Assembly: GCA_016858145.1 (NCBI GenBank)
Contig: JAEHOE010000082.1
Span: forward strand, 532,483 to 596,482
DNA length: 64,000 bases
Reading direction: 5' to 3'
DNA from: Edaphochlamys debaryana
Lineage: Eukaryota; Chlorophyta; Chlorophyceae; Chlamydomonadales
The notes beneath the pieces were generated by a model. It was not told the origin of the DNA. It was given only the letters and a program-made list of their open reading frames with translations, and ran no database searches. The position numbers and the translations under genes are program-made. Positions 34,067 through 46,065 of this stretch are shown piece after piece. The stretch's first letter is position 1. Each line of letters begins with the position of its first letter.

Positions 34067-34799
34067 GCTGCTGAACTTGGTGTCCTTCCTTCTAGCCGTT
34101 CGCGAGGACGCCTGGGAAGAGAGGGTTGATGCGCGGGATCTGTGCTGGAGCGATGGCCATGCCGTCGCAGCCAGACGGTAAGCTGCACACTGTATTGTTA
34201 AGCTAAGTGGCTATGTTTGGTTTGATGCGGCTGTCGTCGGAATGCGACTGGGCGGTGTTCCTCGTCAAATGCGGGTTGCAGCGACGCCCGCCTGACACGG
34301 CACGGCACGGTCGCGCGTCCCCACGCCAGCCAGCTTGCCCCCTTGCATCTCACCTGGAGATCACCCCAACCGCCTAATGCTCCCGTGCGAGCATGACATG
34401 GTGGGCTCAGGCCTGGCGTGGGCCAGGGCCGGTCCCGCTTCCACCAGCGTGCCATCTTGGCGCCATCTCAAGTCTTCCCACCCCCTCCCAGCTCTCTCCA
34501 CCACCCAGACTGGGGCCTGGAGAGATTAACCAAACAGGATGTGCCTCGACTGTACCCACTGTGTATGCGGGGCGGGGGGCACGCGGGCGGCACGTCCCTC
34601 GGCACGGACAGCCGCACGGCGCTTGCATGAAGTCGCGACGGCCGACCTTCCTCACACCTTACCTGAAGTTACTGGGTACTTCGCGTACTATCATGTCACG
34701 CTACCTACTCCACTTGTCATTGTAATGCTCTTGCGGGTCTTGCAATAAGGACAATGCGGGACCCATAACTTGCGAGCTGCTGCTAGGGCAGACACAACC
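34067..34799. promoter_or_regulatory. Divergent promoter region, four-TM / coiled-coil genes
   Basis: 733 bp between two divergent ATGs. It is expected to contain both promoters and 5' UTRs. I recognise no specific element. Confidence 0.4.
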
Positions 34800-37700
34800 A
34801 TGGTTGGCATAGATCCAAGCGAGGCAGGGCCTGCGGCTCGTGTCATGGCAACAAACTTGGAGCTTCAGCGCATCCGTGAACGAAGACGCCAGCTCGCCAA
34901 CACCCCGCGGATGGCCCTGTCTCCACCACCTCCCGAGGCTCCTATGTCGCCAGTGAGCTTTTGAATTGCTGGCGTGTCAAATCGTGGTTGTGGGCCCGCT
35001 CATGCAGGTTGCGTTGACCGACATGCCCTCTGTCCTCGCAGCCCCTGCTACCAGCGCCGATGAGCAGCAATGCGGCACATAGGAATGCGCGCATCAAGTC
35101 GCAGGCCCGCAAGCTGCTGGACCAGATGGAGACCGCGGACACGGGCTTGGGGGACACCTCGCAGGACGTGAAGGTGTGTCTGGCCCCCGGGCGCAAGGCT
35201 TCGGAGCAAGCCGCCAAAGCCTGGAACCCCTTCCCTCCCAACTGGCATGACATAGACGAGGCCCACCCGCTTGTCCTCAACCCTAGCCTCCCCGGCCCCG
35301 CACCTGAACTCCCACCCAACCATGAACCCGCCCCACTTCCGCCTTGCAGCTGCTGCTCGCCAAGCAAGCGCTCCACGCCCTGTCGGAGCGACAGGCGGCC
35401 GCGCAGGCGGAGGCGCAGCAGCGCAAGCTGGAGCAGGTCATGGCCCGCGCCGAGGAGGAGCGGCGGCGGCAGCAGCACCACCAGCAGCAGCTCGAGCAGC
35501 ACCACGCTGCGCAGACCCACATCCAGCAGCAGGCGCAACAGCTGCAGGCGCAACAGGTGGCGCAGCAGGCGGCGGCGCTGCAGCAAAGCATGAAGGACCA
35601 GGCGGTACAAGCGGCAAAGGAGGCCGCGCTCCGGGAGTTGGCTGCGCTCAAGGAGAAGGAGAGGGAGCGGCAGCGGGAGCGGGAGAAGGTCCAGGAGCGT
35701 GAGCGGGAGAGGGAGCGGCAGCGGGAGAAGGAGGAGCGCCGGCGGAGGAGTAGGTCCGCGGGTGACCGCAGCAGCCGGCGCTCGCCCCCCCGCAACGCCA
35801 GCTCGCCCCAGGTGAGAGGGCACGCGGCAGAGCTCATAGGGGCATAGGAGCAAGGGGCCTCGAAGGACTTCCCTTTAGGGGCAATACGGTGTAACCAGGG
35901 TGCGCTTTGCCGTGGTGCCGGTGCTGCTCGTGCCGTCAGTTCTGTTAGCTAAGCACCTCGACCCCGCCCTTTCTTCACCGCAGCGGCGCTCGCCCTACCG
36001 CCACGAGTACGATGACGGTCGCAAAGGGCGTCGCAACAGCCGGGACACCACGTCTGACGTGTACGGCAGCGATGCCGTACACGTGCGAGACGCCACGCGG
36101 CACAGCAGCCGCCATCAGACTGGTCAGGCCTACGCCAGCCCCGGCCACGCACAGACGCATGACGCGTACGGGGGCAGTCCGTACGCACAGCAGCCGCCTG
36201 CACCCCCGCACCAGCAGTACGAGTACGACCAGCAGCAGCGGTACGAGCACAACACGCACGGCAGCCACAGCACGCACAGCAGCCAGCAGCCGTACGGCCA
36301 GCAGGCGTCGTACGACCCGTACGGCCCGCCCGCTAACCAGCCCTACGCTGCACCCTCTAGCTACGCGCAGCACCGGGAGTACCCCGCCCAGCCCCGGGAG
36401 AACCGCCACCCTCAGCATCCGCCTCAGCCGTACAACCCGTACGGCAGCCGCACCGTGAGCTCCGCACCCGGGCCTCCTGGCCCCAGCGGCCCCGAGATGC
36501 CCCTGGTGGGCAACGTCACGGCCGAGGCCCTCGGCACTCTGCTGGCGTCCATGCAGGTCCGTGGCGTCAACCTGACCTCCGCGCCTGTGCCGCCGCCCCC
36601 GCCGCCGCCCCCAGCGGTGGTTGCGGCAGTCCAGACAGAGCCCGTGTCGGACGGAGAGCGCCGGTCTGCCAGCTCGCGGCGAGTGGGCGGCTCCGGGCGG
36701 CGGGCTGGCGGCGGGCTGGGCGCAGCGGCGCTAGGCCGGCTGGGCCGCGTCTCTCCGTCGCGCGCCGCCGCCCTGGCGGCGGCGCTGGCGGAGGAAGACG
36801 AAGAGTCGGATGAGGACCACTACGTACTGCTGCCGGACGGTACGATCGGGCTTGTACACGCACGTGTCAAGCCTGTCATACTGCACCAGCCGCCCGGTGC
36901 GACGCTGGCGTCCCGGCACGGCAGCGTGCCGCTGGTGCTCCTGCCTCAGGGCGGCGCCGCCACCTCCGCCGTCGGGGGCGTAGTGTCATCGGGGCTGATG
37001 CAGCCGGGCTTCGCGGCCCTGCACCCTTCGGGAGCTGTGCTGCAGGTTTCGGGGCACCCCGCCCAGGGGCCCTCCCTGCTGACGGCGCAGCAATTCGCAG
37101 CAGGGCCCGGGTACGGCACCAGTACGGTTGGTACGACGCTGCACGGGTCGTACCAGACGGCCTCGCCGCAGCAGCAGCAGCAGCCGGCGCCGCAGGGCTA
37201 CGGCTCACCTCCGCCACCCCAGCCGCCGGCACAGCCCTCGCCGCCGCAGCAACAGCAGGCGCCGCAGGGGCCGCCGCCGCCGTATCCTGGCTATCCGCCA
37301 TACCCTCACTCGCCCTACCCACCACCTCCCTACCCTCCATATGGCTACCCGTACGGCCCGCCGCCGCCACATGGCGCAGGATCGCCGTATGGCCAGCCAG
37401 CGCCGCCGCCGCCATACAGCTCTCCCCCGCCGCCACCGCCCAGCCCCTACGCTGACCCATACTACCGACCCTACCCGCCCCCGCCGCCGCCCTCACCCTA
37501 CCACCCACCGTATCCCTATGACCCCTACTACCCGTACCACCACCCCTACGCGCCTCCCTACGGCCGTCCGGAGCCCTCCACTCCCTCCCACCACCACCCG
37601 CCTTCTGGCCCCAGCCAAGCCCCACCGCAGCCGTCCCCCTCCCATCCAGACGCAACGCCCTCCCGGCACACGGGCCCTGGCAGTTGGCACCAAGACGGAG

Positions 37701-40700
37701 ACGATCCCGGCGGGGGCACGGTCACACGGCCGCCCTCGCTTGTGGCGCCCTCCGGCCCGTCGGCCTCCACGCACGGTGCAGGCGCGCCGTCGTCGCCTTC
37801 CTCGGAGACGCAGCAGGGAAACGGGCAGGGTGGTAGCGGAGTAGTCAGTGGCAGCCGCTACCACCTGCGTAGGAGCCACAGTGGGGCGTCGCAGCCCGAC
37901 TCGAGCGTCGCCGGCTCCGTCCGCGGCGCGGCGGGGAGCGGGGGGTCGTTCTCCCAGAAGGATTCCCCCGGGGCGGGGCTCTCGGCGGGCGGCACCCCGG
38001 AGGGGGGCTACGGCTCGCCTTCGCTGAGGGAGAGCCTGCAGGGCCTGGTGAGTCCAAGGGCGCTGCCTGCAGGGGTGGCAGGGCGGTGGGGCAAGCTGTC
38101 CTGTCCTGTCCTTGCAGCGCAGCAGGAGTGCAGCTCCTTGTGTGCCACCCTGACCGCTGCCTCCACCTTTCCATCTGCCCTCCCCTTGAGCCCTGCAGGA
38201 CAGCCCCGCATCCTTCCGCGACCTCCCCCGCTCGTCCTCTCAGACCCGCGCCAACCTCAGCCGCTTCACCACCGGCTCCATGGACTCACCCACAGCCGCC
38301 GCCGTCGGCGCCGCCGCGGCCGCCGCCGCCGTGGCGGCTGCCGTTGCCGCCGTCAACAACTCCCTGCCGGCGGCCAAGGCCGGGGGCAATGGCAACGGCA
38401 GCGGCATGGGCAGCGCCGCCTCCACCATTGCCGGGGGCCCCACTTCCGAGGCCGGTTCTGTGGTGCTGCTGGGGGCTGCCGCCGGGCGCTACGCGGGAGT
38501 CGGTGGCGGTAGCGACGGGGAGGAGACGCCGCAGCTGGGAGCGTCCTTGGACATGGGTGGTTCTCTGCTGAGGAACCAGGTGCGTCGATAAAGGGTATCA
38601 ATCAAGGGACTCGTGTTGGGTAGTTTGGGGAGGCCGCGTTTAGCACTGAGTGCAGGCTGCGGGATTAGTTTGAGGCACAGTTGCTGGTGTAGGTGGAACG
38701 TCAGCTGCGGGGGTGCGGGCTATTAGGATCATGGCGCTTCTATGGCAGGGACATCGGCGGGTGCCGGTACCTGTAGAACCAAGCCGCACCGCTTCCTCAG
38801 AAGTGATGGTCACTTGGAACCCTGCCTCCGCAGTTGTCCGAGAGCCCCCCGGAGACGCCCACCAGCCGCAAGCCGAGCATGAACTTCCCGAGCCCCTCCG
38901 GCGACTATCTGTCCTCCTACACGCCCACGAGCCTGACCGGCCTATACAACTCCAGCCTGTACAACACGTACGGCGGCTACAGCGGTCTCGGAGGGTACGG
39001 CGGGTACGGCGGCCTGAACAGCCTGGGCATCAGCCTCGGCTCGGGCATCGGCTCCGGCGGGCCCTCGGCCGACGCTGCAACGGACGCCGCAACAGCCGCC
39101 GAGATTACGAGATCTGGATCTGCTACAGCCGCCAGCATCTCCTTGACCGCCGACCAGCTCCACCAGCAGGTCCAGCAACAGCTGCAACAGCTGCAGCAGG
39201 GCATGCGGCCGCAACAGATGCGCGAGCAACACCTGCGGGACGAGAGCCGGCGCGAGCGGCAGCAGCCCTCACTCCAGAGGTCTTCAGCTCCGCTGCCCAG
39301 CGGGGACAGCGGCAGCAGCGGCGGCGGCGGCTCCACGGGCGGCGGCGGCAGCACGGCACTGGCGCTCACGGCCGCTATCCTGGAGGGCCCCACGCCCTCA
39401 TCGGCCAGCATGTCTGCGGCCACGGCCGGCGGCACGGCGGCGGCGGTGCACGTAAGTTCGGCGCTGGGGTGCTTTGCTGGCATGGGAGGCAGAAGGCTGG
39501 AGGGAAAGGGGTGCTGGGGTGGCTGGCTGGGTGGGACACGGGTCGAGATGCGGAGGGGCAGGGGATCCCGTACCCTGGCGGGCGTAAAACCGTCACGAGA
39601 CCGAAGGAAAGACGGGCTCGGCCTCACAACCCTTAACCGAACCGCCAGTGCTGGACACTCAGCCACTGCCCTTGCTCCGCCGTGCACCGCAGGGCCTCCA
39701 CCAGCTGGGCTTGGGGCACCTGGCCCAGGGCCAAGCACCCGGGCTCACTTCCTCGAGCCCAGCACTGCTCGGCGTGAGCCCCAACTCCCCCAGCGTGCCC
39801 TCCCCCGGCGGTACCCACCGGTCCTCCCTCACGGGCGCGGGCCCGGGCCCGGGCCCAGGCCCAGGCCCAGGCAGCAAGGGGACCAGCCTCTCGGGCGCCG
39901 CCACGACGGCGTCGGGCGCCGGCAGCCCCGCGGCCCGCGGCCCCAGCCTGACCGGTGCCACCGGTCTGTCGCGGCTGGCGCACGTGTCCAACGCGGACGA
40001 GATGATGTACTCCCCAAGGTCCCGATCGAGGTGCGTGAAGCTACCGGTGCTTCAACACTGCTCCCAACCGCACAGCGGGATGGAAGGGAAGGCCCAGGGC
40101 TCTTGTGCGTGGCCAGGAATGAACGGCCTTGGCTCAAGGCCTGGGCCGCGTGGAGACATGACAGGCAGGCTTAGGTGCACCTGCATGTGCACGTGCAACT
40201 CCACCCGGCCATCTGCGGGCCGCAGAAACCTAACCCCAAAGCCCGCCCCGCCGCTCCTCTGCAGGGTGCAGCTCATGGGCAATGACGACCTCAGCGAGGT
40301 CCTGTCGCCCCGCACCACCACGGGGTCGGGCCGGGACCTGCCCTCGCTGGCCCAGATCGCCACCCTCCCCTCGCCATCGCAACAACAGCAACAGCAGCAA
40401 CCGACCGCTGCGGCTGCAGCTGCCGGCGGCAGCAGCGCAGGGGGCTCACCGGTCGGCGGCGGGCCGGGCCCACGGCCAGGCAGTCCCGTCGGCAGCGCTG
40501 GCGGGGCGATGGGCGGGGGCGTCTCCGGTCACTCGGGCGGCATCGGCGGAAGCCGCCTGTCTGCAATGACCTACGGTGGCGGCGGCAGCAGCGGGCAGTT
40601 GTCGGGGTCGCAGTTCAGCCGCCTTTCGGCGGGCAGTGGCGGGGGCAGCAGCGCCCTGCAGCAGGCCCAGGCCCAGGCCCAGCAGGCCTCGCTGCAGCCT

Positions 40701-41834
40701 CAGCAGCAGCGGGAGCAGCAGCGGAGCCTCTTGGGCACGGAGGCAGAGTTCGACGCCTTCTCCACCTTCAGCCGCACCGGGGGCGGGTCCGCCGCTGACT
40801 CGGGGCCGAGCAGCGCCGCCGCAGCCGGCCCGCCGCCCCCGCCGCTGCAGCCGCAGCCGTCGAGCCCCTCCGCGGCGGCGGCTGTGGCTAGCCCGTCCGC
40901 CGCCTCCGGGGGCGGAGCCAACTCCCCGTCGGGACGCGTGGGCGAGCTCCTGGCCACCAGCAACGCCCCAGTGGACCGCTCCGTGGACTCCCTCGTCCGT
41001 ATCGGCAGCATGCCACGCGGCACGCCCCAGCCGCTCAGCGCAGACGTGCTGCCCAGCTCCCCGCCCAAGGCCGCCGCACAGCACACGCCCTTCTCCACCG
41101 TCACCACCGCCACCGGCGGCCCGCTCGTGCTGCCCGGCAGCGGCAGCGCTGGCGGCGGCGGCAGTGGCGGCGGCGCCGGCGCGGGCGGCTCCACGGTCAT
41201 CATCCCGGGCCGCGGCATGGCGTCCACCGTGACCTCCCTCACCGCCCCCGCTGGCCAGGCCAAGCGCCCCGGCGGCGCGCCGCCGCTCTCCGTCAACCTG
41301 TCCCCCACGCCTACAGCGCCGGCCGCTTCCCCGCCCATCTCCCCCGTCGGCACCGCCGCTGGCGGCATGGGCGTGGGCGCGTTCGCGGGCAGCATCAGTA
41401 AGGCCGCCAGCGCGCGCAGCATGGGCTCCAGCAGCTCCTTCGGGAACAGCGCGTCGCTGTCTGGTGGAGTGGGCGGCGGCAACGGAGGCGGCGGCAGCAA
41501 GCTGCTGGGGGCCGGCGGCAGCAAGAGCGCTCGCTTCCCGTCCTCCGTGGTCACGTCGCCGGCGGCCGCTTCCGCCACGGCCACTGCGAGCCGCGCGAGC
41601 GCCATTGCGAGTCGGGCCATAAGCGGTAGGGACGACTTTGACGGCGACGGTTCGGGTGATGAGGAGGGCGGAGGATACGCGCCTGCCGAAGCGCTGCCGC
41701 CGGCGCGCTCGGCGCCGGCGAGGGCCTTTGGCCTCACGTCCCCCAGCATGGGCCGGGCGCCGATGCTCCCGCAGGCTAAGAGCACGCTGGCGGCGGGGGC
41801 CAGCAACAATGACGACGAGTTCAGTTGGGGCTAG
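34800..41834 (+). CDS. Very large low-complexity protein with coiled coil
   Basis: Eight phase-consistent exons: 34800-34952, 35042-35173, 35350-35811, 35984-38047, 38199-38579, 38834-39451, 39693-40018, 40265-41834 (TAG); 1,901 residues. Residues ~1-95 contain short charged helices (ELQRIRERRRQLAN). Residues ~96-249 form a Gln/Glu/Arg-rich coiled coil (LLLAKQALHALSERQ, EKERERQREREKVQ) ending in an RS-like stretch. Residues ~250-500 are Tyr/Gln/Ser/His-rich with many SYG/PYG motifs. Residues ~680-775 are Pro/Tyr repeats (YPPYPHSPYPPPPYPPYGYP). A second short Gln-rich helix (LHQQVQQQLQQLQQGM) follows about residue 1165. The rest is Ser/Gly/Ala/Pro-rich, ending DDEFSWG. I recognise no folded domain or family. 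The composition suggests a scaffold or condensate-type protein, which is inference. Exon calls are supported by continuous frame and strong splice sites. Confidence 0.75.
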
Positions 41835-42522
41835 GGTGGGGGCTGAGGCGGGGTATGGCGATGGGTGGTAGGCGTAGGAGAGAGGGCAGGCGCTGAGGTA
41901 GAGGGAAGGCAGGGACAAGGAGGACCGCCTTTGCCAGTGATAGCTCGTCAGGGACGCTGGGGTCGGTCATGTGATTGTCGGAATCCCTAGGCTGCGGTAA
42001 CCTCTAGGATGGAGGAATCAAGCACGTGACTCCTCGCTGCGAGCGGGGCAGTGCCCGAGCTGGTGGGCAGTTGGGGTAGCAAGGATTGGGTGCCAGAGGG
42101 TCGGCTGGCGCGGGCATTTGGAAAGAACGATCCTGTCTGTCTTGGGTAACAAGCACTGCACGCAAAATTTCACGCACTCACGGTATGATCAGGTCATGTA
42201 GGCGGGAGCTCGCAGCGCTACAGGTGTTGGCAGCTCCGCGGATGGTCGGCCCGCCGACCCCCGGCGACCCCCGACGGCTCTGACCCCTGGCCGACAGCAC
42301 CAACCCTGCGGCCCACCACCAATAGAATGCAGCTGAGAAGAGTAGCATACGACGTGGTATGATGACTTCAGTATTGGGGCTGGCGCTTACGGCCGTCTGC
42401 GCACCCGGACTGCAGCTTGAGCGCGACGTGGACGAAGGGAAGGAGAGTCGGCGGGGGCAGAGGGGTGTGGCAACTGGTCTTCTCACCCCAGCTCCCACTC
42501 TTGCCCAGCTCGATGCCATAGA

Positions 42523-42527
42523 TGTAA
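42523..42527 (+). terminator. TGTAA poly(A) signal, coiled-coil gene
   Basis: TGTAA about 690 nt beyond the stop codon of the large coiled-coil protein and before the next gene. The stretch 41835-42901 otherwise shows no coding exon. Confidence 0.4.
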
Positions 42528-42901
42528 TGGCGGGGAGGAGGGTCGTGGGGGCTGGGGGACGCGCCTGCTGCACCCAGTTGCCATGCAGCTCGCTGCGACC
42601 GCGGCATTCCTCCCGACGCCGGGCTCAGGACGTTTCCAGTAAACGAGTTCACCAGCAGCTCCAACATCACACTAAAGACATACAATAGAGCACACAGAAG
42701 TCGTCTTGCAAGACACAGAAGCAGTGCACCTTCATTCCCCAGGAAGGTTCAGCCTTCTTGTCGCCCGCAAATCACCTCCATACAGCCCTTTCACCCTCTC
42801 CTGACTTTATAGCAGCTCCCGGTAGCCCCCCTCCGCGACGACTGACGTTGCAGCACCCCTGGTGTGGACCAGGGCACAGCTCGCGTTGGGCAGCTTGTGC
42901 G

Positions 42902-43613
42902 ATGGCAACGCAAACGGACTCACCTGTGCAGCACGAGGAGGTGAAGCTAATGGGCGACAAGCCCAAGAGCGCTAGCCCGCCCAGGCTAATTATACCCAAG
43001 CCGGAGCCTGTCGGCGATGACTTCTTGTTCAGCCCAGGCGTGGATACTCCGGGGCATCGCTTGCAGCATGAGGTGGGCACCTCGCGATACTTAGCCCGCG
43101 AATGACGGGCCTTCCTCTCGCGTGACAGCTCCAGGCTTCGTAGCCCTACGAACGCACTGGCAGAATGGCCTTGACCCGTAGAGCTCACAGGTGACCTGGT
43201 CCTGGCCAAAGAGGGCTTGTTGGGGCAGAGCGCGCGCGTTGGGTTCCGCTCTGAACTTCTGTGGCACGTTCGAGCCGGCGACCTCTAGGCCCGCTCCTAC
43301 TGCGGTTGTTGTTGGTGCATACGTTGAGGAGTGTGCTAGAGACCCAGGGCCTATCGTTCCGACGTCTTGCCTACGTCTGGGCTTGAGTCGGGCCCGGAGG
43401 GGTCCGGCCCCTCCCGCGCACTCGACCCCAGCCCCGGCCCTTCGACGTGTGTCATCACCTCTTTCTGCGTATGACACCTGCGCTCACCATACTTATCTGG
43501 CCCTTCCCTCGCAGAAGCTCAAGGAAGGCTTCGGCCCCTCGGAAGACCAGCACGCGGACAGCCCCAAACGACCACCCGTGGGCTGCCTATCATGCCTGAA
43601 GCCCATCCGCTAA
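42902..43613 (+). CDS. Small hypothetical protein (89 residues)
   Basis: Two phase-0 exons: 42902-43072 and 43515-43613 (TAA). The protein is hydrophilic, with a Pro-rich, acidic centre (RLIIPKPEPVGDDFLFSPG) and a C-terminal CLSCLKPIR, where the CxxC could bind metal or be lipid-modified. The donor (GAG/GTGGGC) and acceptor (TTCCCTCGCAG) are good. I do not recognise a family; the codon composition and clean splice sites suggest it is real. Confidence 0.6.
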
Positions 43614-44317
43614 CGCAGCGGGGCCCGGCTGTCGCGGCGCAGCACATGCGCCGCGGCCCTCTTGCTCTTGCCGGCCTTAGGAGCCGACCCTGGGGGTTCT
43701 TCTGGTCGACGCTGTGGAGTCGCCTGCTGGTCTGGTTCGCGGCCTCTCGTCATCTGGCTCGGGCGTCTTGCTGCAATGGTTAGGCGCAGAGCCATGCACT
43801 GCACGGCGCAGAGGGCGGAGGCTTGTGGGCTGCACCAGGCGCGGTTCTGGCCGTCGCAGGAGGGCGCGCCTGGTGCAGTGCGGGGGTGGGCGTTGGATGC
43901 GCCGCCTCACGGCAACGCGGTGTCGTCTGAGCAGCGTGGCGATAATCGAGGTGGTGCATGGACGCTAGGCTCATCCATGTACGGCGGAAGCGCCTTGCGC
44001 TTGCACAAAGTAACATAGCAGCTGCCACCAACTGCGGGTGCGCAGGCGGCAGCAGCAGGTGTAGGTAGTGCATTTATACGATTTATGCGGGACTGGACTC
44101 AAGAGTGAACTACTTCCCTATGGTTTTGCTGGGGACGGCCAGCAAGTGGACTTATTCTGCGATCTGACGGGAGAATGAATGAGGCTGTGCGTGGGGGGCT
44201 GAGTCTCGGAGCATGGAACTTAAGAGCCGACTCAGCCGGGCGGGCTCTCGTTGGTGCCAACTGCGCCTAGCCGCTGGTATGGCTGGAAAGGGCTTTCGTT
44301 TCTTTGGGGGGCACCAC

Positions 44318-44672
44318 GGGCTCAGCCCTTTTCCTGCCTTCGGGTAGACCCTTGTCGTTTCTTTCAAAGCTCGCACTGCAGCTGGCAGACTCTCTTCATC
44401 AGCTTAACGCGCGGGCCTGATGGGGTATGTGGCGGCGTCAGACGGGCTTTCACGTGCAAGCCACGCGGTGTGAGCTTGGTGGCCAAATAAGCGAGTGTGA
44501 GCTTCCACCTGTAACCAAGGCAGTATGCTTCCATGTCCCTACCGATCCCGCAAGATCAGCAAGAGGTCCGTGGTGCAGCTGAGGCACGAGCCAACCAGTG
44601 CGCAGTACGATATGCCAGCTGGACTTATGGACAAGCGGGGCGCCCCCATGGGGGCGGAAAAGGGCTGAGCCC
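44318..44672. repeat. 17-nt inverted repeat pair
   Basis: GGGCTCAGCCCTTTTCC at 44318-44334 and its exact reverse complement at 44656-44672, separated by about 320 bp. They may be arms of a degraded mobile element or chance AT/GC-biased sequence. Confidence 0.5.
44641..44656. repeat. 16-bp perfect palindrome
   Basis: CGCCCCCATGGGGGCG equals its own reverse complement and abuts the right arm of the 17-nt inverted repeat. Confidence 0.8.
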
Positions 44673-44754
44673 CTCACCCATCTGCTACGCGACCCATTCC
44701 CCGTGGTAACCGCGGGCGCACTATACTCTAACCGAGCTTTAACGCGTTATTAGC

Positions 44755-44835
44755 AGGTTGTCGGGGGACTCGCACCCCTCGGCACAGACTTAGCTGCCCG
44801 GTCTTATCTACACGGACACCGCTCCGCCACCTCCT
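44755..44835 (-). repeat. tRNA-like A/B-box pair (possible SINE head)
   Basis: On the minus strand TGGCGGAGCGGT (44829-44818) resembles a Pol III A box, and GGTGCGAGTCC (44776-44766) resembles a B box inside a G4/C4 stem. Start-to-start spacing is 53 nt, as in long-variable-arm tRNAs. The acceptor stem does not pair and no 7-nt anticodon loop forms, so this is not a working tRNA gene. A tRNA-derived SINE is possible. Confidence 0.3.
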
Positions 44836-46065
44836 AGCCACCGCTACCCGCCACCACCCTGCGCGCCGCCAGCCGCCGCGCCAGCGACTCCGGAACTTAT
44901 GGAAAAAGGGGTCGCTGCAACCATTCCACGTGCAGCTAGCCGGGTGCACAAGGCCGGAGCCGCTTACCTGGTAACGCGAGCCTTTGAGCACTGGTGCGCC
45001 GGGCCCTGGCCAGGTATACATGTGAGTCTTTGAGCGGGAGCCCTCCCGGGAGTTCCGGCGTGCGCATCCACCGGGTGTCAGGGCTCAATCAATCGAAGAG
45101 TAGGGGCAAGCGAAAGCTGTCACAGATTCCATGAGACCGGAGGGAGAGTCCACGAGACACATCGAGACAGGGTGGGATCTGTGGCTGCGGTCTGACCAAT
45201 CTCGTATTACAGACTTCAGTGAGGGAAGTAGCCCTCGCAAGCCTGCCGCAAACAGCGAAGCATGCGCATGCATGTCTAACTTAGGGTTAAATCTCTTGCC
45301 CAACATGGGGGCAGGCCCCGCCTCTCTCAACAACTCTGTTTCGCTCGGTGCTGCGAACGTGACCCCCGTGCTTAATACTCGAATGCAGCTTCTCTCTCCG
45401 TGAACCCTCTGATACTGTTAAATTGGGCCCAAATGCCTGGCCGACATCACAAGCAAAGGAATTGGCGTGTGCGAATTGAGGCCACCAACCTTTGCAACTG
45501 CACACCAACAACCAAAGCCGAAGAAGAGCTCTCAACACATGGAATACAAGGGCGCCGAAACGCTTTACCATCTACAACGTCTAACCAACCGGTATGCGGT
45601 CGCCGTCGTACGTACTTATGTTCTCCGCATACCAATCTGTTTCACAGCCCTGATCCCTCCGCCGCGCCGCAGGCCCCCACCAGCAATGAGATCTGCAGCT
45701 GGTTTCCAACGAGGAACCTGCTGGCTCGCCGGCGGCCCAGGGGCGCACCCACCCAACTCATGTCACAACCTGCAGTCAACGCCTTCGGAAGAGCAGACGA
45801 CGGGGCAAAGCCAAGAATCTCTCCTGCCCTCTCGACCGACGCACCGCCCAGTCAACACCCGTCGTGCGCGCTGCGTGTCTTTCTCTGCTCGTAACGGTCC
45901 CACCCACTACACAGTCCAACGCAACGGCCAACCCCGGCACGCACGGTCCCGTTGCCCACGCCCCCCAGCTCCAGACCAGGCTCCACGATGCCGCAAGCAC
46001 TAGTCTCAGGCCTTCTTGACCGTCTCACTGACCGCATCCTGGGCCAGCGAATTCTGGGTGAGCGC

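Larger units (their letters stand above)
43614..46065. other. 2.4-kb convergent intergenic region
   Basis: No coding exon is supported between the small gene and the cyclase-like gene's stop. It contains a TGTAA at 44510-44514 (plus strand) that could end the small gene, and a TTACA at 45207-45211 that could end the cyclase-like transcript. It also holds a 17-nt inverted repeat pair, a 16-nt palindrome and a tRNA-like box pair, each listed separately. The composition is less GC-extreme than the genes, consistent with old repeat material. Confidence 0.45.

Noticed and set aside
35900..35983. Upstream extension of exon 4 of the coiled-coil gene
   Set aside because: A pyrimidine tract and CAG acceptor precede 35984, and exon 3 joins there in phase. 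The upstream open frame is intron.
36876..41918. Long minus-strand open frames opposite the coiled-coil gene
   Set aside because: They are by-products of GC-rich, Ala/Gly/Arg-skewed codons; the plus-strand exons have continuous phase and good splice sites.
44755..44835. A functional tRNA gene
   Set aside because: A- and B-box-like sequences are present, but the acceptor stem does not pair and no proper anticodon arm forms.
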